NCBI RefSeq assembly: GCF_003403015.1
Contig: NZ_QURL01000002.1
Coordinates: forward strand, 434,001-498,000
DNA length: 64,000 bases
Direction of reading: 5' to 3'
Origin: Fulvimarina endophytica
GTDB taxonomy: Bacteria > Pseudomonadota > Alphaproteobacteria > Rhizobiales > Rhizobiaceae
The notes beneath the pieces are model-generated. The model searched no databases and was not told where the DNA came from. It saw only the letters and a list, made by a program, of their open reading frames with translations. This document shows positions 1 to 8,540 of this stretch, piece by piece. Position 1 is the stretch's first letter. Each line of letters starts with the position of its first letter. The translations under genes were made by a program, and so were the position numbers.

Positions 1-94
1 CGGCCATGTTCGCCGTCTCGCCGAGCGCCTTCTTCTTGAGGATGAGAGGAGCCTTCTCGGCGATATCGGCTCCGGTCGGATCGGCCTTGCTCAT
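1..94 (-). CDS. N-terminus of an unrecognised protein, cut by window edge
   Basis: A reverse-strand frame opens with ATG at 94 and stays open to the left edge (about 31 codons). The visible N-terminus begins MSKADPTGADIAEKAPLIL and continues with a Lys-rich KKKALGETANMA stretch. It has no signal peptide or membrane segment in the part seen. I do not recognise the family. It is transcribed away from the oxidase cluster, so it is not part of that operon. Confidence 0.4.
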   Translation of the reverse strand, partial: MSKADPTGADIAEKAPLILKKKALGETANMA

Positions 95-586
95 GGGTCC
101 CGCTCGCCTCGCTGCGGTTCGCGAAGGGCGCGACGCGGTCGCGGCGCCTCCATTTCGATTTCCTCCGCTAAGTGCGGCACGAGCGCGCAGTTCCAGCGCC
201 CCTCCTCAGGAAAAGACCGTTCGAACGGAGGTCTTCCGCATCGGATGCGGAACGCTCTTTTCGAATGCGTGATCGAGAATTGCGAAGGGCCGCCACCCGC
301 GAAGTCGAACGGCGGGCCGATCGTGTTCCTCGCGAGGGCTTCGAGCGGGCTACACGGCGCGTTCGATAAGCCGCCCAAGGCCGAGCCGGCAAGGCTTCGG
401 CGAGAAATCAAGGGCACGTATCGCGACTGCGCGGCGACAAGGTTCGATAGCCGGCAATGCGCTGGAAGCGGACCGAATTCCGGTGATCGTCACGACTGAT
501 AACGTTTGCGTAGGGCGCTGGTCGCCGTCGTTCAGAAGTCCTTATCACAGCGGGAAAGCGACGACGCAGACGGGACGGATGGCCGC
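95..586. other. Intergenic region with two adjacent hairpins
   Basis: About 490 bases with no convincing gene. All open frames here are Arg/Ser/Pro-rich readings typical of random GC-rich DNA. It holds two back-to-back inverted repeats: AAGACC/GGTCTT at 213-235 with an inner GTTCGAAC, and TTCCGCATC/GATGCGGAA at 234-252 with a single-base centre. There is no T-run after either, so they do not look like classical terminators. The divergent promoters of the edge gene and the ctaG-like gene should lie here, but I cannot point to clear -35/-10 boxes. Confidence 0.5.
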
Positions 587-1312
587 ATGATGTTCGATGG
601 CAGTTACTGCGGCACGGCGCCGGCGCTCGGCGACGTCCTCGCCCGATGGAATTTCGAACCCTTCGTTCTTACGGCCCTCGGCGCGGCGGCGATCCTCAGC
701 TGGCGCAGGGCGAGCCGGGGTGGGGGGATCGCGACCGCTCTTCTCGCGCTCGCTTTCGTTTCGCCGATCTGCGCGGCGAGCGTCGCGCTCTTCTCCGCCC
801 GCTCGCTGCATCATCTCGTTCTTCTTGCTGCCGCCGGGGCGGGAGCGCTCGCCCTCTCGCCTTCGCTCGTCGGGCGCCTGAGACTGCCTGTTCTCCCGAC
901 CCTCGTTCTCATGACGGCGGTGCTCTGGGCATGGCATCTGCCGCAGCTCTACGATCTCGCCCTTCGAAACATGGCGGTCTACTGGGCGATGCAGCTCTCG
1001 CTTCTCGCCTCGATTGCGATGTTCTGGATCGCCATCCGCGCCGCAGGTCCGGTCGCCGCCGCGAGCGGCCTCGTCGGCGGTGCGGTTCAGATGGGCTTCC
1101 TCGGTGCGGTCCTCACCTTCGCCCAGCAGCCCTTCTACGAGATCCACCGGCTCGCGGCGCCAACCTGGGGACTGTCGCCGCTCGCCGATCAGCAACTCGC
1201 CGGGCTCGTGATGTGGGTCGGCGGCATGGCGCCCTTCGCGATCGCCGGCGGCCTCATCGCCCATCGGGCCTGGATCGGTCTCGATGCACCGGCAGGCGGG
1301 CGGGCGGCGTGA
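587..1312 (+). CDS. CtaG-like (Caa3_CtaG) cytochrome c oxidase assembly factor
   Basis: A 241-residue multi-pass membrane protein. Starting at the tandem ATG (587/590) gives MMFDGSYCGTAP and then six or seven hydrophobic helices. Family marks include the ALRNMAVYWAMQLSLL helix, WHLPQLYDLAL before it, and a C-terminal DQQLAGLVMWVGG helix, as in the caa3-type CtaG/DUF1404-like proteins. This group is thought to help copper insertion into haem-copper oxidases; it is distinct from the Cox11-type protein also called CtaG. It overlaps the CopD-like gene by four bases (GTGA) and precedes the oxidase subunit genes, which supports the assembly role. The frame is open further upstream to 506, but that extension is not protein-like. 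Confidence 0.8.
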   Translation: MMFDGSYCGTAPALGDVLARWNFEPFVLTALGAAAILSWRRASRGGGIATALLALAFVSPICAASVALFSARSLHHLVLLAAAGAGALALSPSLVGRLRLPVLPTLVLMTAVLWAWHLPQLYDLALRNMAVYWAMQLSLLASIAMFWIAIRAAGPVAAASGLVGGAVQMGFLGAVLTFAQQPFYEIHRLAAPTWGLSPLADQQLAGLVMWVGGMAPFAIAGGLIAHRAWIGLDAPAGGRAA

Positions 1313-1800
1313 TCCTCTCCCTCGTCAAGGCGATCCATATCGCAGCGCTCGTCGTCTGGTGCGCCGGCCTCGTCGCGCTGCCGCTGATGCTCAGCAAGCA
1401 CGAAATCGGCGAGGACCAGAGGCGGTATGCGCGCCTGCGCGTCCTCACCCACGCGACCTATTCCTATATCGTCACGCCCGCGGCGGTCGTCGCGATCACT
1501 GCCGGAACGTTGCTGATCTTCCTCCAGGGCGTCTTCGTGCCCTGGATGTTCGCAAAGCTCGTCGCGGTCGGTCTCCTCGTCGTCCTTCACGCGGTGATCG
1601 GAAAGACCGTCATCGCCATGAGCGAGCGGCGCGGGTCCTTCGAGCCCCGGTCCTCGGTCTGGATGCTCGGCGGCACGCTGGCGACGATGACCCTCGTTCT
1701 CGCTCTCGTGCTCGGCAAGCCGGTCCTTCCATCCCCCGTTCCCGACTGGCTCGAAAGCCCGCGCGAGCGTCACTTACCGGTAGACGAGATCCCGACTTGA
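1309..1800 (+). CDS. CopD/HemJ-like integral membrane protein
   Basis: A 163-residue, four-helix membrane protein starting at GTG 1309, which overlaps the stop of the ctaG-like gene. The first helix reads LVKAIHIAALVVWCAGL, with the His and Trp found in CopD and HemJ (UPF0093) families; a second His lies in VLTHATYSYIV and a third in VVLHAVIGKTVI. These histidines are compatible with haem or copper binding. Genes of this type sit beside CtaG and oxidase subunit genes in many alphaproteobacteria, so a part in oxidase maturation is inferred. Its last 31 bases overlap the 3' end of the convergent DUF2231 gene. Confidence 0.65.
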   Translation: MILSLVKAIHIAALVVWCAGLVALPLMLSKHEIGEDQRRYARLRVLTHATYSYIVTPAAVVAITAGTLLIFLQGVFVPWMFAKLVAVGLLVVLHAVIGKTVIAMSERRGSFEPRSSVWMLGGTLATMTLVLALVLGKPVLPSPVPDWLESPRERHLPVDEIPT

Positions 1801-2315
1801 TATTCGAAGACCAGCTTTCCGCCGTGCCATCCCGTGAAACCGGCAAATCCGACCGCGAAGGTCGAGATCAGCAGGCCGTAGGGCAGAACCGCCTCTTCGT
1901 AACCGCCGAGCCGGTAGCCCCAATTGGCGCCGAGGATCGACAGAAGCATCACCGCGATGATGAAATGGGTCCAGCTGGCCGAGCGCTGCCTTATGCCCGG
2001 CACCCAGAGGAGCTCGACGGTGCCCGCGATTCCCGCGGCCACGCCGAACAGGAAGGCCATGCCGGAGGCCCACAGCGCCGCGCGGGCCCAGAACAGGTCC
2101 CCGGTCCACCAGTAGAAGACGTCCGCACCGAAGGTTCCGGTCACGAAGGCCACCGGAAAGGCCACCAGCATGGCGTGGATCGGGTGACCGGCGACCGCGA
2201 CCTTCGATTCCAGCCGGTGGAAGTCCGACTGTTCCCTGATCGGGTCGATCAGGCCGGGCCCTCCACGTTTCGACTGCGCCCCGGCATCCGCCTGCCCATA
2301 CTCGGTGTCGCTCAT
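1770..2315 (-). CDS. DUF2231 membrane protein
   Basis: A 181-residue reverse-strand protein with a polar N-terminus, the motif GHPIHAMLVAFPVAF that defines DUF2231, and four predicted membrane helices. The second loop carries FYWWTGD. No function is established for DUF2231; its neighbours are often haem/oxidase or cytochrome genes, as here. It is convergent with the CopD-like gene (31-base overlap) and divergent from oxidase subunit II with only a few bases between the start codons. Promoters and ribosome sites of each gene must therefore lie inside the neighbouring coding sequence. Confidence 0.75.
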   Translation of the reverse strand: MSDTEYGQADAGAQSKRGGPGLIDPIREQSDFHRLESKVAVAGHPIHAMLVAFPVAFVTGTFGADVFYWWTGDLFWARAALWASGMAFLFGVAAGIAGTVELLWVPGIRQRSASWTHFIIAVMLLSILGANWGYRLGGYEEAVLPYGLLISTFAVGFAGFTGWHGGKLVFEYQVGISSTGK

Positions 2316-2321
2316 CTGAAG

Positions 2322-3011
2322 GTGCCGCTCCCGCGTTCGATCGGTGTCCTTGCCGCTTATATTGCGGCCGCCGCCCTGCTGACAGGATGCGCCGGTTCAC
2401 ATTCCGTCATGGACCCGGCCGGACCCTCCGCCGCGGCAATTGCGGATCTCTGGTGGTGGATGCTCGCGGGATCGGTTCTCCTGTCCGGGCTCGTCTTCGT
2501 CATTCTCTTCCTCGCCTTCCGGCGGGCGGGCAGGGCCGAGCGGTCAGACGCCCCGAGCGAGAAGCTCTGGCTCGGCTGGCTCGGCCTCGCAATGCCGGTC
2601 GTCGTCCTTCTGGCGCTCCTGACCTACGCCCTCCACCTCGGCGGCCGCATCCTTCCCGGTCCCGATGCGCCCGATCTGACGGTGGAGGTGACCGCCTATA
2701 ACTGGGGCTGGTCCTTCCGCTATCCCGACGGCCGGGTGAGCGAGCGCGTCCTGCATATCCCGGCCGATGCGAAGATCGATCTCGTCATCTCCGCCACCGA
2801 TGTCATTCACAGCTTCTGGGTGCCGCGCCTTGCCGGCAAGATGGATGCGATCCCCGGCCATGTGAACGAATTGCGCATCGAGGCCGACCGCCCCGGAACC
2901 TTCGCCGGCGTGTGCGCCGAATATTGCGGCATCGGCCATGTGGATCACGACTTTCAGGTGATCGCCCATGACGGCGAGAGCTGGCAGGATTTTCTGGAGA
3001 ACCGTGAATGA
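2322..3011 (+). CDS. Cytochrome c oxidase subunit II (alternative oxidase, CoxM-like)
   Basis: A 229-residue subunit II. GTG at 2322 is chosen because it opens directly into a lipoprotein signal (lipobox LLTGC, Cys23). Two helices follow (about 43-67 and 83-107), then the periplasmic cupredoxin domain. The docking-region tryptophans are present in YNWGWSFRYP. CuA ligands visible are His163, Cys198, Glu200 (backbone carbonyl in the family), Cys202 and His206. The position of the weak axial methionine is His209 (CGIGHVDHDF). With both Cys present it is a CuA, cytochrome c-type subunit and not a quinol oxidase subunit. It overlaps the subunit I+III gene (ATGA). No other in-frame ATG/GTG/TTG lies close upstream; the start is the weakest part of the call. 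Confidence 0.85.
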   Translation: MPLPRSIGVLAAYIAAAALLTGCAGSHSVMDPAGPSAAAIADLWWWMLAGSVLLSGLVFVILFLAFRRAGRAERSDAPSEKLWLGWLGLAMPVVVLLALLTYALHLGGRILPGPDAPDLTVEVTAYNWGWSFRYPDGRVSERVLHIPADAKIDLVISATDVIHSFWVPRLAGKMDAIPGHVNELRIEADRPGTFAGVCAEYCGIGHVDHDFQVIAHDGESWQDFLENRE

Positions 3012-5485
3012 ACGCGATCGGCCGTCACCGCGGGCTCGCCAGGATCTGGGCGGGCGAGCCGGGCCTGCGCGGCGTCTTCAGCGCCGTCAGCCATACCGAT
3101 ATCGGCAAGCGCTTCATCATCGCATCGGCGATCTTCTTCGCGATCGCGGGCGTTCTCGCGATGCTGATCCGGGCCCAGCTCGCCACGTCGCACTCGGCCT
3201 TCGTGGGGCCTGAGGCCTATGCGCAGATCTTCACGATGCATGGCAGCATCATGATGTTCCTGTTCGCGATTCCGATGCTCGAAGGCGTGGCGATCTATCT
3301 TCTGCCCAAGCTTCTCGGCTCGCGCGATCTGGCCTTTCCGCGCCTCACCGCACTGGGCTGGTGGTGCTATCTCTTCGGCGGCTCGATCATGGTCGGCTCG
3401 CTCCTCGTCGGCCTCGCGCCCAATGCGGGCTGGTTTCTCTACCCGCCGCTTTCGGGCCCCGAGTACACGCCCGGGGTCAATTCCGACGTCTGGCTTCTCG
3501 GCGTCACCTTCGTCGAGATCTCGGCCATGTGCGCGGCGATCGAGATCGTGGTGACGATCCTCAAATTCCGCGCCAAGGGCATGCGCCTCGACCGCATGCC
3601 GATCTATGCCTGGTACATTCTCGCCACCGCCGGCATGATGATCTTCGGCTTCCCGCCGCTGATCCTCGGCTCGATCCTGCTCGAGATCGAGCGGGCCTTC
3701 GGCTGGCCCTTCTTCGATCCCGAGCTCGGCGGCTCGCCGCTCCTGTGGCAACACCTCTTCTGGCTGTTCGGCCATCCGGAGGTCTACATCATCTTCCTGC
3801 CCGCGGCCGGCGCGATCTCGACGATCATCCCCGTGATGGCGCGCACGAAGCTCATCGGCTACGGCGCCATCGTCGCCTCCGTGATGGCGCTCGCCTTCCT
3901 GAGCTTCGGGCTCTGGGTGCATCACATGTTCACGACGGGCATCCCGCACATGGCGCTGGGCTTCTTCTCGGCCGCCTCGGTTCTGGTCGCCATCCCGACC
4001 AGCATCCAGATCTTCGCCTGGCTCGGAACCCTCTGGGCGGGGCGGCCGAAGCTGGAACTGCCGATGCTCTACCTTCTCGGTTTCTTCTTCGTCTTCATCC
4101 TCGGAGGGCTCACGGGCGTGATGCTCGCCATCGTGCCCTTCAACCAGCAGGCCCACGACACGGCCTTCGTGACCGCCCATCTCCACTACGTCCTTGCTGG
4201 CGGCTTCGTCTTCCCGATGCTGGCGGCGGCCTATTACTGGATGCCCCATGTCACCGGACGGCTGCGGGTGATGCGGATCGGCGAGGCCGCGTTCTGGCTG
4301 ATCTTCATCGGCTTCAACATCACCTTCTTCGGCATGCATCTCACCGGTCTTCTGGGCATGCCGCGCCGGGTCTACACCTATCCGGCGGAGGCCGGGTGGG
4401 ACTGGCTGAACCTCGTTTCGTCCATCGGCGGCTTCCTCCAGGCCTTCGGCTTCGCGCTCTTCGCGCTGGACATCGCCCTTCAAGCCTGGCTCGGGCGGCC
4501 CGCCAGGCGGAATCCGTGGGGGGCCGGGACGCTCGAATGGACGATGATGACCCCGCCGCCGGCCTACAATTTCGCAAGCCTGCCCGAGGTCGAGTGCCGC
4601 GAACCGCTCGGCGCACGGGGGACTCTCGCCGCCGATCTCGCCCGTGGCGAGGGGCTCCTCGCCGCGCCGAGAAACGGCTGGCGCGAGACCCTCGCCGTCG
4701 ACATCGCGAGCGGGAAGCCGGACCATGTGGCGATCCTGCCGGGGCCGAGCCTCCTGCCGGTCGCGGCCGCCGCGAGCTTCGGCGGCTTCTTCGCGATGAT
4801 GCTTCTCAGCCTCTACTGGATCGCACCGCTCTTTCTCGTCGCGGTCACGGTCGTCATCTGGCTCTGGGCCTCGACGAACGGCTCGAGGGAGCCGGTGGGA
4901 CCGCTCGAGATCGGTGACGGGACGACCGTCCCGTCCCATTACGAGGCGCAGGGAACCGTCGGCTACTGGGGCAGCGTCTTCGCCCTTTGCGCGAGCGGAA
5001 CGCTGTTCGGCTCTCTGATCTTCGGGTTTGCCTATCTGTGGACGGTGGCGCCCCACTGGCCGCCGCAGACCGGTCTCGATGCTCCGCTTTTCGAGACGGG
5101 GCTGATCGTCGCGGGCGCTCTTGCCGCCGCGATCTTCGTCCGCCTCGCTCTGCCGCGCACAGGAAACGGCGAGGGCCGGCTCTATCTGGCGATCGCGGGA
5201 ATGGGTCTGACACTTCTCGTCCTTGCCTCCCTGCCGGTCCTGCGCCTGCCGGCTCCCACCGACCATGCCTTCGGCGCCGTCTCCACCACGCTCGTCGCCT
5301 ATGGCCTCTTCCATGCCATGGTCGCCACACTGATCCTGGCATTCATGATGGTGCGCAAGCGGCAGGGTTTCGTGGCGCATGGGCGACCGCAGGAGATGCG
5401 GGTCGCGACCTTGTGGGTCGATTATGCGGCCGGGACGGCGATCGTGGTGGCGCTCGTCCTCGTCCTTGCGGCTTGGGGGGTCTGA
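3008..5485 (+). CDS. Cytochrome c oxidase subunit I fused to subunit III (CoxN-like)
   Basis: An 825-residue fusion. Residues about 25-510 are haem-copper oxidase subunit I: haem a ligand His78 (TMHGS), CuB His256 with cross-link Tyr260 and Glu258 in GHPEVY, CuB pair His305-His306, haem a3/a ligands His391 and His393 (HLHYV). After a soluble linker (about 510-590), residues about 590-825 form a shortened subunit III with several helices. The usual K-channel lysine (PTGIKIF) is Gln334 (PTSIQIF). The D-channel Asp107 is kept, but the Asn pair after FPRM is Thr114-Ala115 (FPRLTA). Chemistry at the active site should be intact; pumping may differ. The gene is coupled to subunit II upstream and to a small membrane gene downstream. 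It resembles CoxN-type alternative oxidases of rhizobia. Confidence 0.9.
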   Translation: MNAIGRHRGLARIWAGEPGLRGVFSAVSHTDIGKRFIIASAIFFAIAGVLAMLIRAQLATSHSAFVGPEAYAQIFTMHGSIMMFLFAIPMLEGVAIYLLPKLLGSRDLAFPRLTALGWWCYLFGGSIMVGSLLVGLAPNAGWFLYPPLSGPEYTPGVNSDVWLLGVTFVEISAMCAAIEIVVTILKFRAKGMRLDRMPIYAWYILATAGMMIFGFPPLILGSILLEIERAFGWPFFDPELGGSPLLWQHLFWLFGHPEVYIIFLPAAGAISTIIPVMARTKLIGYGAIVASVMALAFLSFGLWVHHMFTTGIPHMALGFFSAASVLVAIPTSIQIFAWLGTLWAGRPKLELPMLYLLGFFFVFILGGLTGVMLAIVPFNQQAHDTAFVTAHLHYVLAGGFVFPMLAAAYYWMPHVTGRLRVMRIGEAAFWLIFIGFNITFFGMHLTGLLGMPRRVYTYPAEAGWDWLNLVSSIGGFLQAFGFALFALDIALQAWLGRPARRNPWGAGTLEWTMMTPPPAYNFASLPEVECREPLGARGTLAADLARGEGLLAAPRNGWRETLAVDIASGKPDHVAILPGPSLLPVAAAASFGGFFAMMLLSLYWIAPLFLVAVTVVIWLWASTNGSREPVGPLEIGDGTTVPSHYEAQGTVGYWGSVFALCASGTLFGSLIFGFAYLWTVAPHWPPQTGLDAPLFETGLIVAGALAAAIFVRLALPRTGNGEGRLYLAIAGMGLTLLVLASLPVLRLPAPTDHAFGAVSTTLVAYGLFHAMVATLILAFMMVRKRQGFVAHGRPQEMRVATLWVDYAAGTAIVVALVLVLAAWGV

Positions 5486-5793
5486 TGCCGCTTCTTCGCC
5501 TCTCCGCCGGGCTGACCCTCTGGGCCATCGGCTTCTGTGCCATCTACGCCGTGCACGGGCTGGGCTGCGCTCTGGGCTGGCCGAACGAGACGGTCGGGCC
5601 GTTCGAACTGCACAGGGCCTCGATGATCGCGCTCTGGGCCTGCTTCACCCTTGCCGGGATTTGGCTCGCTCTGGTTCTCGGGCGATATCGCGGGAGCGCG
5701 ATGGACAGGGCATCCATGCTTCTCGCCTGGGCCGGCGCCGGGACGACGCTCGTCTCGGGACTTCCGATCGTTCTCGTTCCCGCCTGTCTTTGA
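5485..5793 (+). CDS. Small membrane protein, likely accessory oxidase subunit
   Basis: A 102-residue protein with three predicted hydrophobic helices, starting at ATG 5485 that overlaps the stop of the subunit I+III gene (TGATG). It contains a His in YAVHGLGCALGW and a Trp-rich middle helix. I do not recognise a named family. Its coupling to the oxidase genes and its size suggest a small structural subunit (CoxP/subunit IV-like) of the same complex; this is inference from context. Confidence 0.65.
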   Translation: MPLLRLSAGLTLWAIGFCAIYAVHGLGCALGWPNETVGPFELHRASMIALWACFTLAGIWLALVLGRYRGSAMDRASMLLAWAGAGTTLVSGLPIVLVPACL

Positions 5794-5880
5794 CGAGGCG
5801 CCGGAACATGCCGATGCGCGGCGGGGTCGGTCGGCGGCGTTCGGGGCTCGAAGGCCGCGATCCGGCCGGGCGTGTGCGCC

Positions 5881-7023
5881 TCAGGCGGCCTGCGCGCGGG
5901 GCCGGCGATCGCGCAAACCGTTCGTGCGCGCGATCTCGCGCGAAAGGCCGCGCAGGAAGGCGAGAGCCGGTTCCATGCTGCGGGAGGGGTCCTTGCGCAT
6001 CTCTTCGGCAAGCCGCGTCATGATGCGCGCCGCCACCTCGTTCGGTGTCGGCGTGTCGCCCCGGTGGTCGGCGGCGCGCCAGACGTCGACGGCGTGGAAG
6101 AGGAGGGCGGTCGCCTCGCTCGGCAGGCCTGCGCGCGCGCACAAAGCGTTGAAGGGCTGACGGCGGCTTTCGACGAGGATCGAGCGCACGCGCCTTGCGG
6201 ACGTGCCGGTCAGGCGGGTCAGGCATTCGGTCAGGGTGTCGAGCGAGCCCGAGCAGGCAAGACGCAGGAGAATGGCCGAAGACAGGGCCCGCTGGAGAAG
6301 AAGATCGTCGATCAGGTCTTCGAGATCGGCGCGGGACGCCTCCTCGACGATCGTCGCGGTGCCGCGTTCGGAGGCCTCCTCGCAGATCCGGCGGCTCTCC
6401 GACGCGCCGAGGACGCCGGCGGCGAGGAAGGATCCGGCGACCGCCTCGCTCGCCTTCACGAGAAGTCTCTGTCTGAGTGCTGCGGGAAGGTCTGCCCGAT
6501 CGAACAGGGCGCCACGGATCTCCGCGTCCCCGGCGAACCGGTCCGCGATGGCGCGAAGGCTCTCTGCTTCGATCCGCGCGTCCGGGTGGCGAAGGAGGGT
6601 GAGCACGCTTTCGCCTTCGCCCGCCGAAACGATCGCCGCCGCGACAGGCGCCGAAAGGGAGGCGCGCATCAACACGGCATCAACGAGCTTGCGCTGCCCG
6701 CGCCGCACGATCTCCACGAGATCGTCGTCGGCAAGGAGCGGCGACTGCGAGATCTGCGGCAGGGCGACGCTGTGGACATCGTCCACCAGCGTCATCACGA
6801 GATCGCGGGACGGCGCGGGCGAGCCGGCGAGCGCGCTCGACAAGGCGCGCCGGACGCTGGCGGCCGGATCGGCCGCGATCTGCAGAAGAATCTCCGCGAC
6901 GTCATCCCGGTCGCCCGCCGGGATGAAGCCGTTCGCATAGGCGCTGGCCAGGAGATGGGCCCATTCGGCGCGCTGTCCGGCACTTGCCGGTTCACACCAG
7001 TTCGATCCTACCGGCTCCGCCAT
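5881..7023 (-). CDS. DUF2336 domain protein
   Basis: A 380-residue soluble protein. Start ATG 7023 is preferred over 7068 because GGAG lies 9 bases before it. The body is a run of short alpha-helical repeats rich in Ala, Leu and Arg (for example VVTLLRHPDARIEAESL-like units), matching the DUF2336 family of alphaproteobacteria. The family resembles HEAT-like repeats, and no biochemical role is known to me. The C-terminus (about 330-380) is basic. It is transcribed alone and converges with the oxidase operon across an 87-base gap. Confidence 0.75.
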   Translation of the reverse strand: MAEPVGSNWCEPASAGQRAEWAHLLASAYANGFIPAGDRDDVAEILLQIAADPAASVRRALSSALAGSPAPSRDLVMTLVDDVHSVALPQISQSPLLADDDLVEIVRRGQRKLVDAVLMRASLSAPVAAAIVSAGEGESVLTLLRHPDARIEAESLRAIADRFAGDAEIRGALFDRADLPAALRQRLLVKASEAVAGSFLAAGVLGASESRRICEEASERGTATIVEEASRADLEDLIDDLLLQRALSSAILLRLACSGSLDTLTECLTRLTGTSARRVRSILVESRRQPFNALCARAGLPSEATALLFHAVDVWRAADHRGDTPTPNEVAARIMTRLAEEMRKDPSRSMEPALAFLRGLSREIARTNGLRDRRPRAQAA

Positions 7024-7124
7024 GATGATTCGTCTCCGACCCGTTCGACTTCGTTCGGGCCGCAGCATCGGCGAAAAGAATTAAGCTTCGGTTCACCATG
7101 TTCGTTAATCGGCAGGTTTCGATG

Positions 7125-7745
7125 TCAGATATCGCTGCCGTCCGGCGTGCGGGGCCGGGGAATGGTGAAGACAGTGTCGGAAACGCTGTAATCCAGATAG
7201 CCGAGACGGGCGAGGGGCGCGGCGAGCGCCATGTCGATGCGCCCGTTCACCAGAATACGCTCGTCGATATGGATGCCGACCACCTCGCCGATGACGACGA
7301 AGGCGCCCGGATGCTCGCCCGAGCGGGTCTTCGGCCGGAAGCTGTCGGTGACGATGCATTCGAGGGCGGCCGGGCTCTCGGCGACGCGCGGCGCGCGGAC
7401 GATCTCGCACGGTGCCTTGGTGAGGCCCGTCATCTCGAATTCGTCGACCTCAGAGGGCGCGTTCGCGGAGGAGCGCACCAGCTGCTTGGCCAGTTCTCCG
7501 GTGGCCAGATTGCAGACGAACTCGCCGGTCTCGACCGCGGTGCGCGCCATGTCCTTGATGCCGGCGGAGGCGACCATCACGAGCTTGGGCGAATCGGCGA
7601 TGGCGTTGAAGAAGCTGTAGGGCGCGAGATTGGCGGTGCCGTCCTTGGAGAGCGTCGAGATCCATCCGATCGGGCGCGGGGAGACGATGGCCTTGAAGGG
7701 GTCGTGGGGCAGGCCGTGGTCGTTCGTTTCGGTGCGGTAGAACAT
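7125..7745 (-). CDS. Flavin reductase-like domain protein (FMN-binding)
   Basis: A 206-residue protein of the flavin reductase-like/DIM6-NTAB family. Family marks are the N-terminal SPRPIGWISTLSKDG segment, the NLAPYSFFNAI loop that contacts FMN, and the central VETGEFVCNL stretch. These proteins bind FMN in a split-barrel dimer; many are oxidoreductases of unknown substrate. The stop of the downstream nitroreductase-like gene coincides with the start of this one (both at 7745), so the two are co-transcribed reverse-strand flavoenzymes. Substrate cannot be told from sequence. Confidence 0.8.
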   Translation of the reverse strand: MFYRTETNDHGLPHDPFKAIVSPRPIGWISTLSKDGTANLAPYSFFNAIADSPKLVMVASAGIKDMARTAVETGEFVCNLATGELAKQLVRSSANAPSEVDEFEMTGLTKAPCEIVRAPRVAESPAALECIVTDSFRPKTRSGEHPGAFVVIGEVVGIHIDERILVNGRIDMALAAPLARLGYLDYSVSDTVFTIPRPRTPDGSDI

Positions 7746-8323
7746 CAGGCGGCAGGTCCTTGGTAATGGGTAACGATGTCGGCGAGGTCGGGGCGCGGTC
7801 GCTCCGAGGGCGCCTCGTTCGGCGTGCCGATATGGATGAAGCCGGCGACGGTCTCCTCGGGCTTCAGGCCGAGAATCACCCGGGCCTCTGCGTCATAGGC
7901 CGGCCACTCTGTCAGCCAGGTGGCGGCGTAGCCCTTCGCGTTGGCGCCGTGGATGAGATTGAGGCAGACGGCGCCCGCGGAGAGCTGCTGCTCCCAGATG
8001 GGAATCTTCACGTGCTCGGCCGCCGTCGAGACCACGGCGACGACGAGCGGCGCGCGGGTGAACCGGGTCTCCTCGACGCGCCTGCGGATCTCGCTGAGTT
8101 CGCCTTCGCGCGATTGGGCAAGGTCCGCGAGGGCGTCACCCGCCCGCTTCGCGCCGTCGCCGGAAAAGACGATGAACCGCCAGGGCGCGAGCTTGCCGTG
8201 ATCGGGAACCCTCGCCGCGATGGTGAGGATCTGCGTCAGCTCCTCCGCCGAGGGACCCGGCTCGACGAGGGCGGGCAGCGGCAGGGAACGGCGGTTCGAC
8301 AGATGGGCGAGGAGATCGGGCAC
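7745..8323 (-). CDS. Nitroreductase family protein, YdjA-like
   Basis: A 192-residue nitroreductase. GTG 8323 is preferred as the start because the family begins just before LLAHLSNRRS; the frame is open upstream to 8443 but that extension is Arg-rich and not family-like. Motifs: NRRS at the N-terminus (FMN phosphate contact), APDH-like RVPDHGKLAPWRF, KIPIWEQQLSAG, and GFIHIGTP near the end. This pattern follows the short E. coli YdjA type, which reduces nitroaromatics with NAD(P)H and FMN; the natural substrate is unknown. It is first in a two-gene reverse-strand unit with the flavin reductase-like gene. Confidence 0.8.
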   Translation of the reverse strand: MPDLLAHLSNRRSLPLPALVEPGPSAEELTQILTIAARVPDHGKLAPWRFIVFSGDGAKRAGDALADLAQSREGELSEIRRRVEETRFTRAPLVVAVVSTAAEHVKIPIWEQQLSAGAVCLNLIHGANAKGYAATWLTEWPAYDAEARVILGLKPEETVAGFIHIGTPNEAPSERPRPDLADIVTHYQGPAA

Positions 8324-8540
8324 GGACGCAGCTTTCGCTTCTGGACGATGTCGGGTGTGTTCTTGCGGACACGTCAGGGCTATAAGCCGTCCGGGACGCG
8401 ATTCAAGGTGACCGGTGCGTCTCGAACGGCGCGACTTCGCCATGATCTGGCGTCAGGAAGCGTCTTCGGCCCTGCGCGACCTTCGGGCTCCGCGCGCTAT
8501 CGAGATGGGGGCGAGATTGGGAAAGGGACATCTGTTCGCA

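Noticed and set aside
2954..5380. Long open frame (over 800 codons) antisense to the oxidase subunit I+III gene
   Set aside because: It is rich in Arg, Glu, Asp, His and Gly with no family resemblance; this is the normal shadow of a high-GC gene. The sense strand encodes an unmistakable oxidase.
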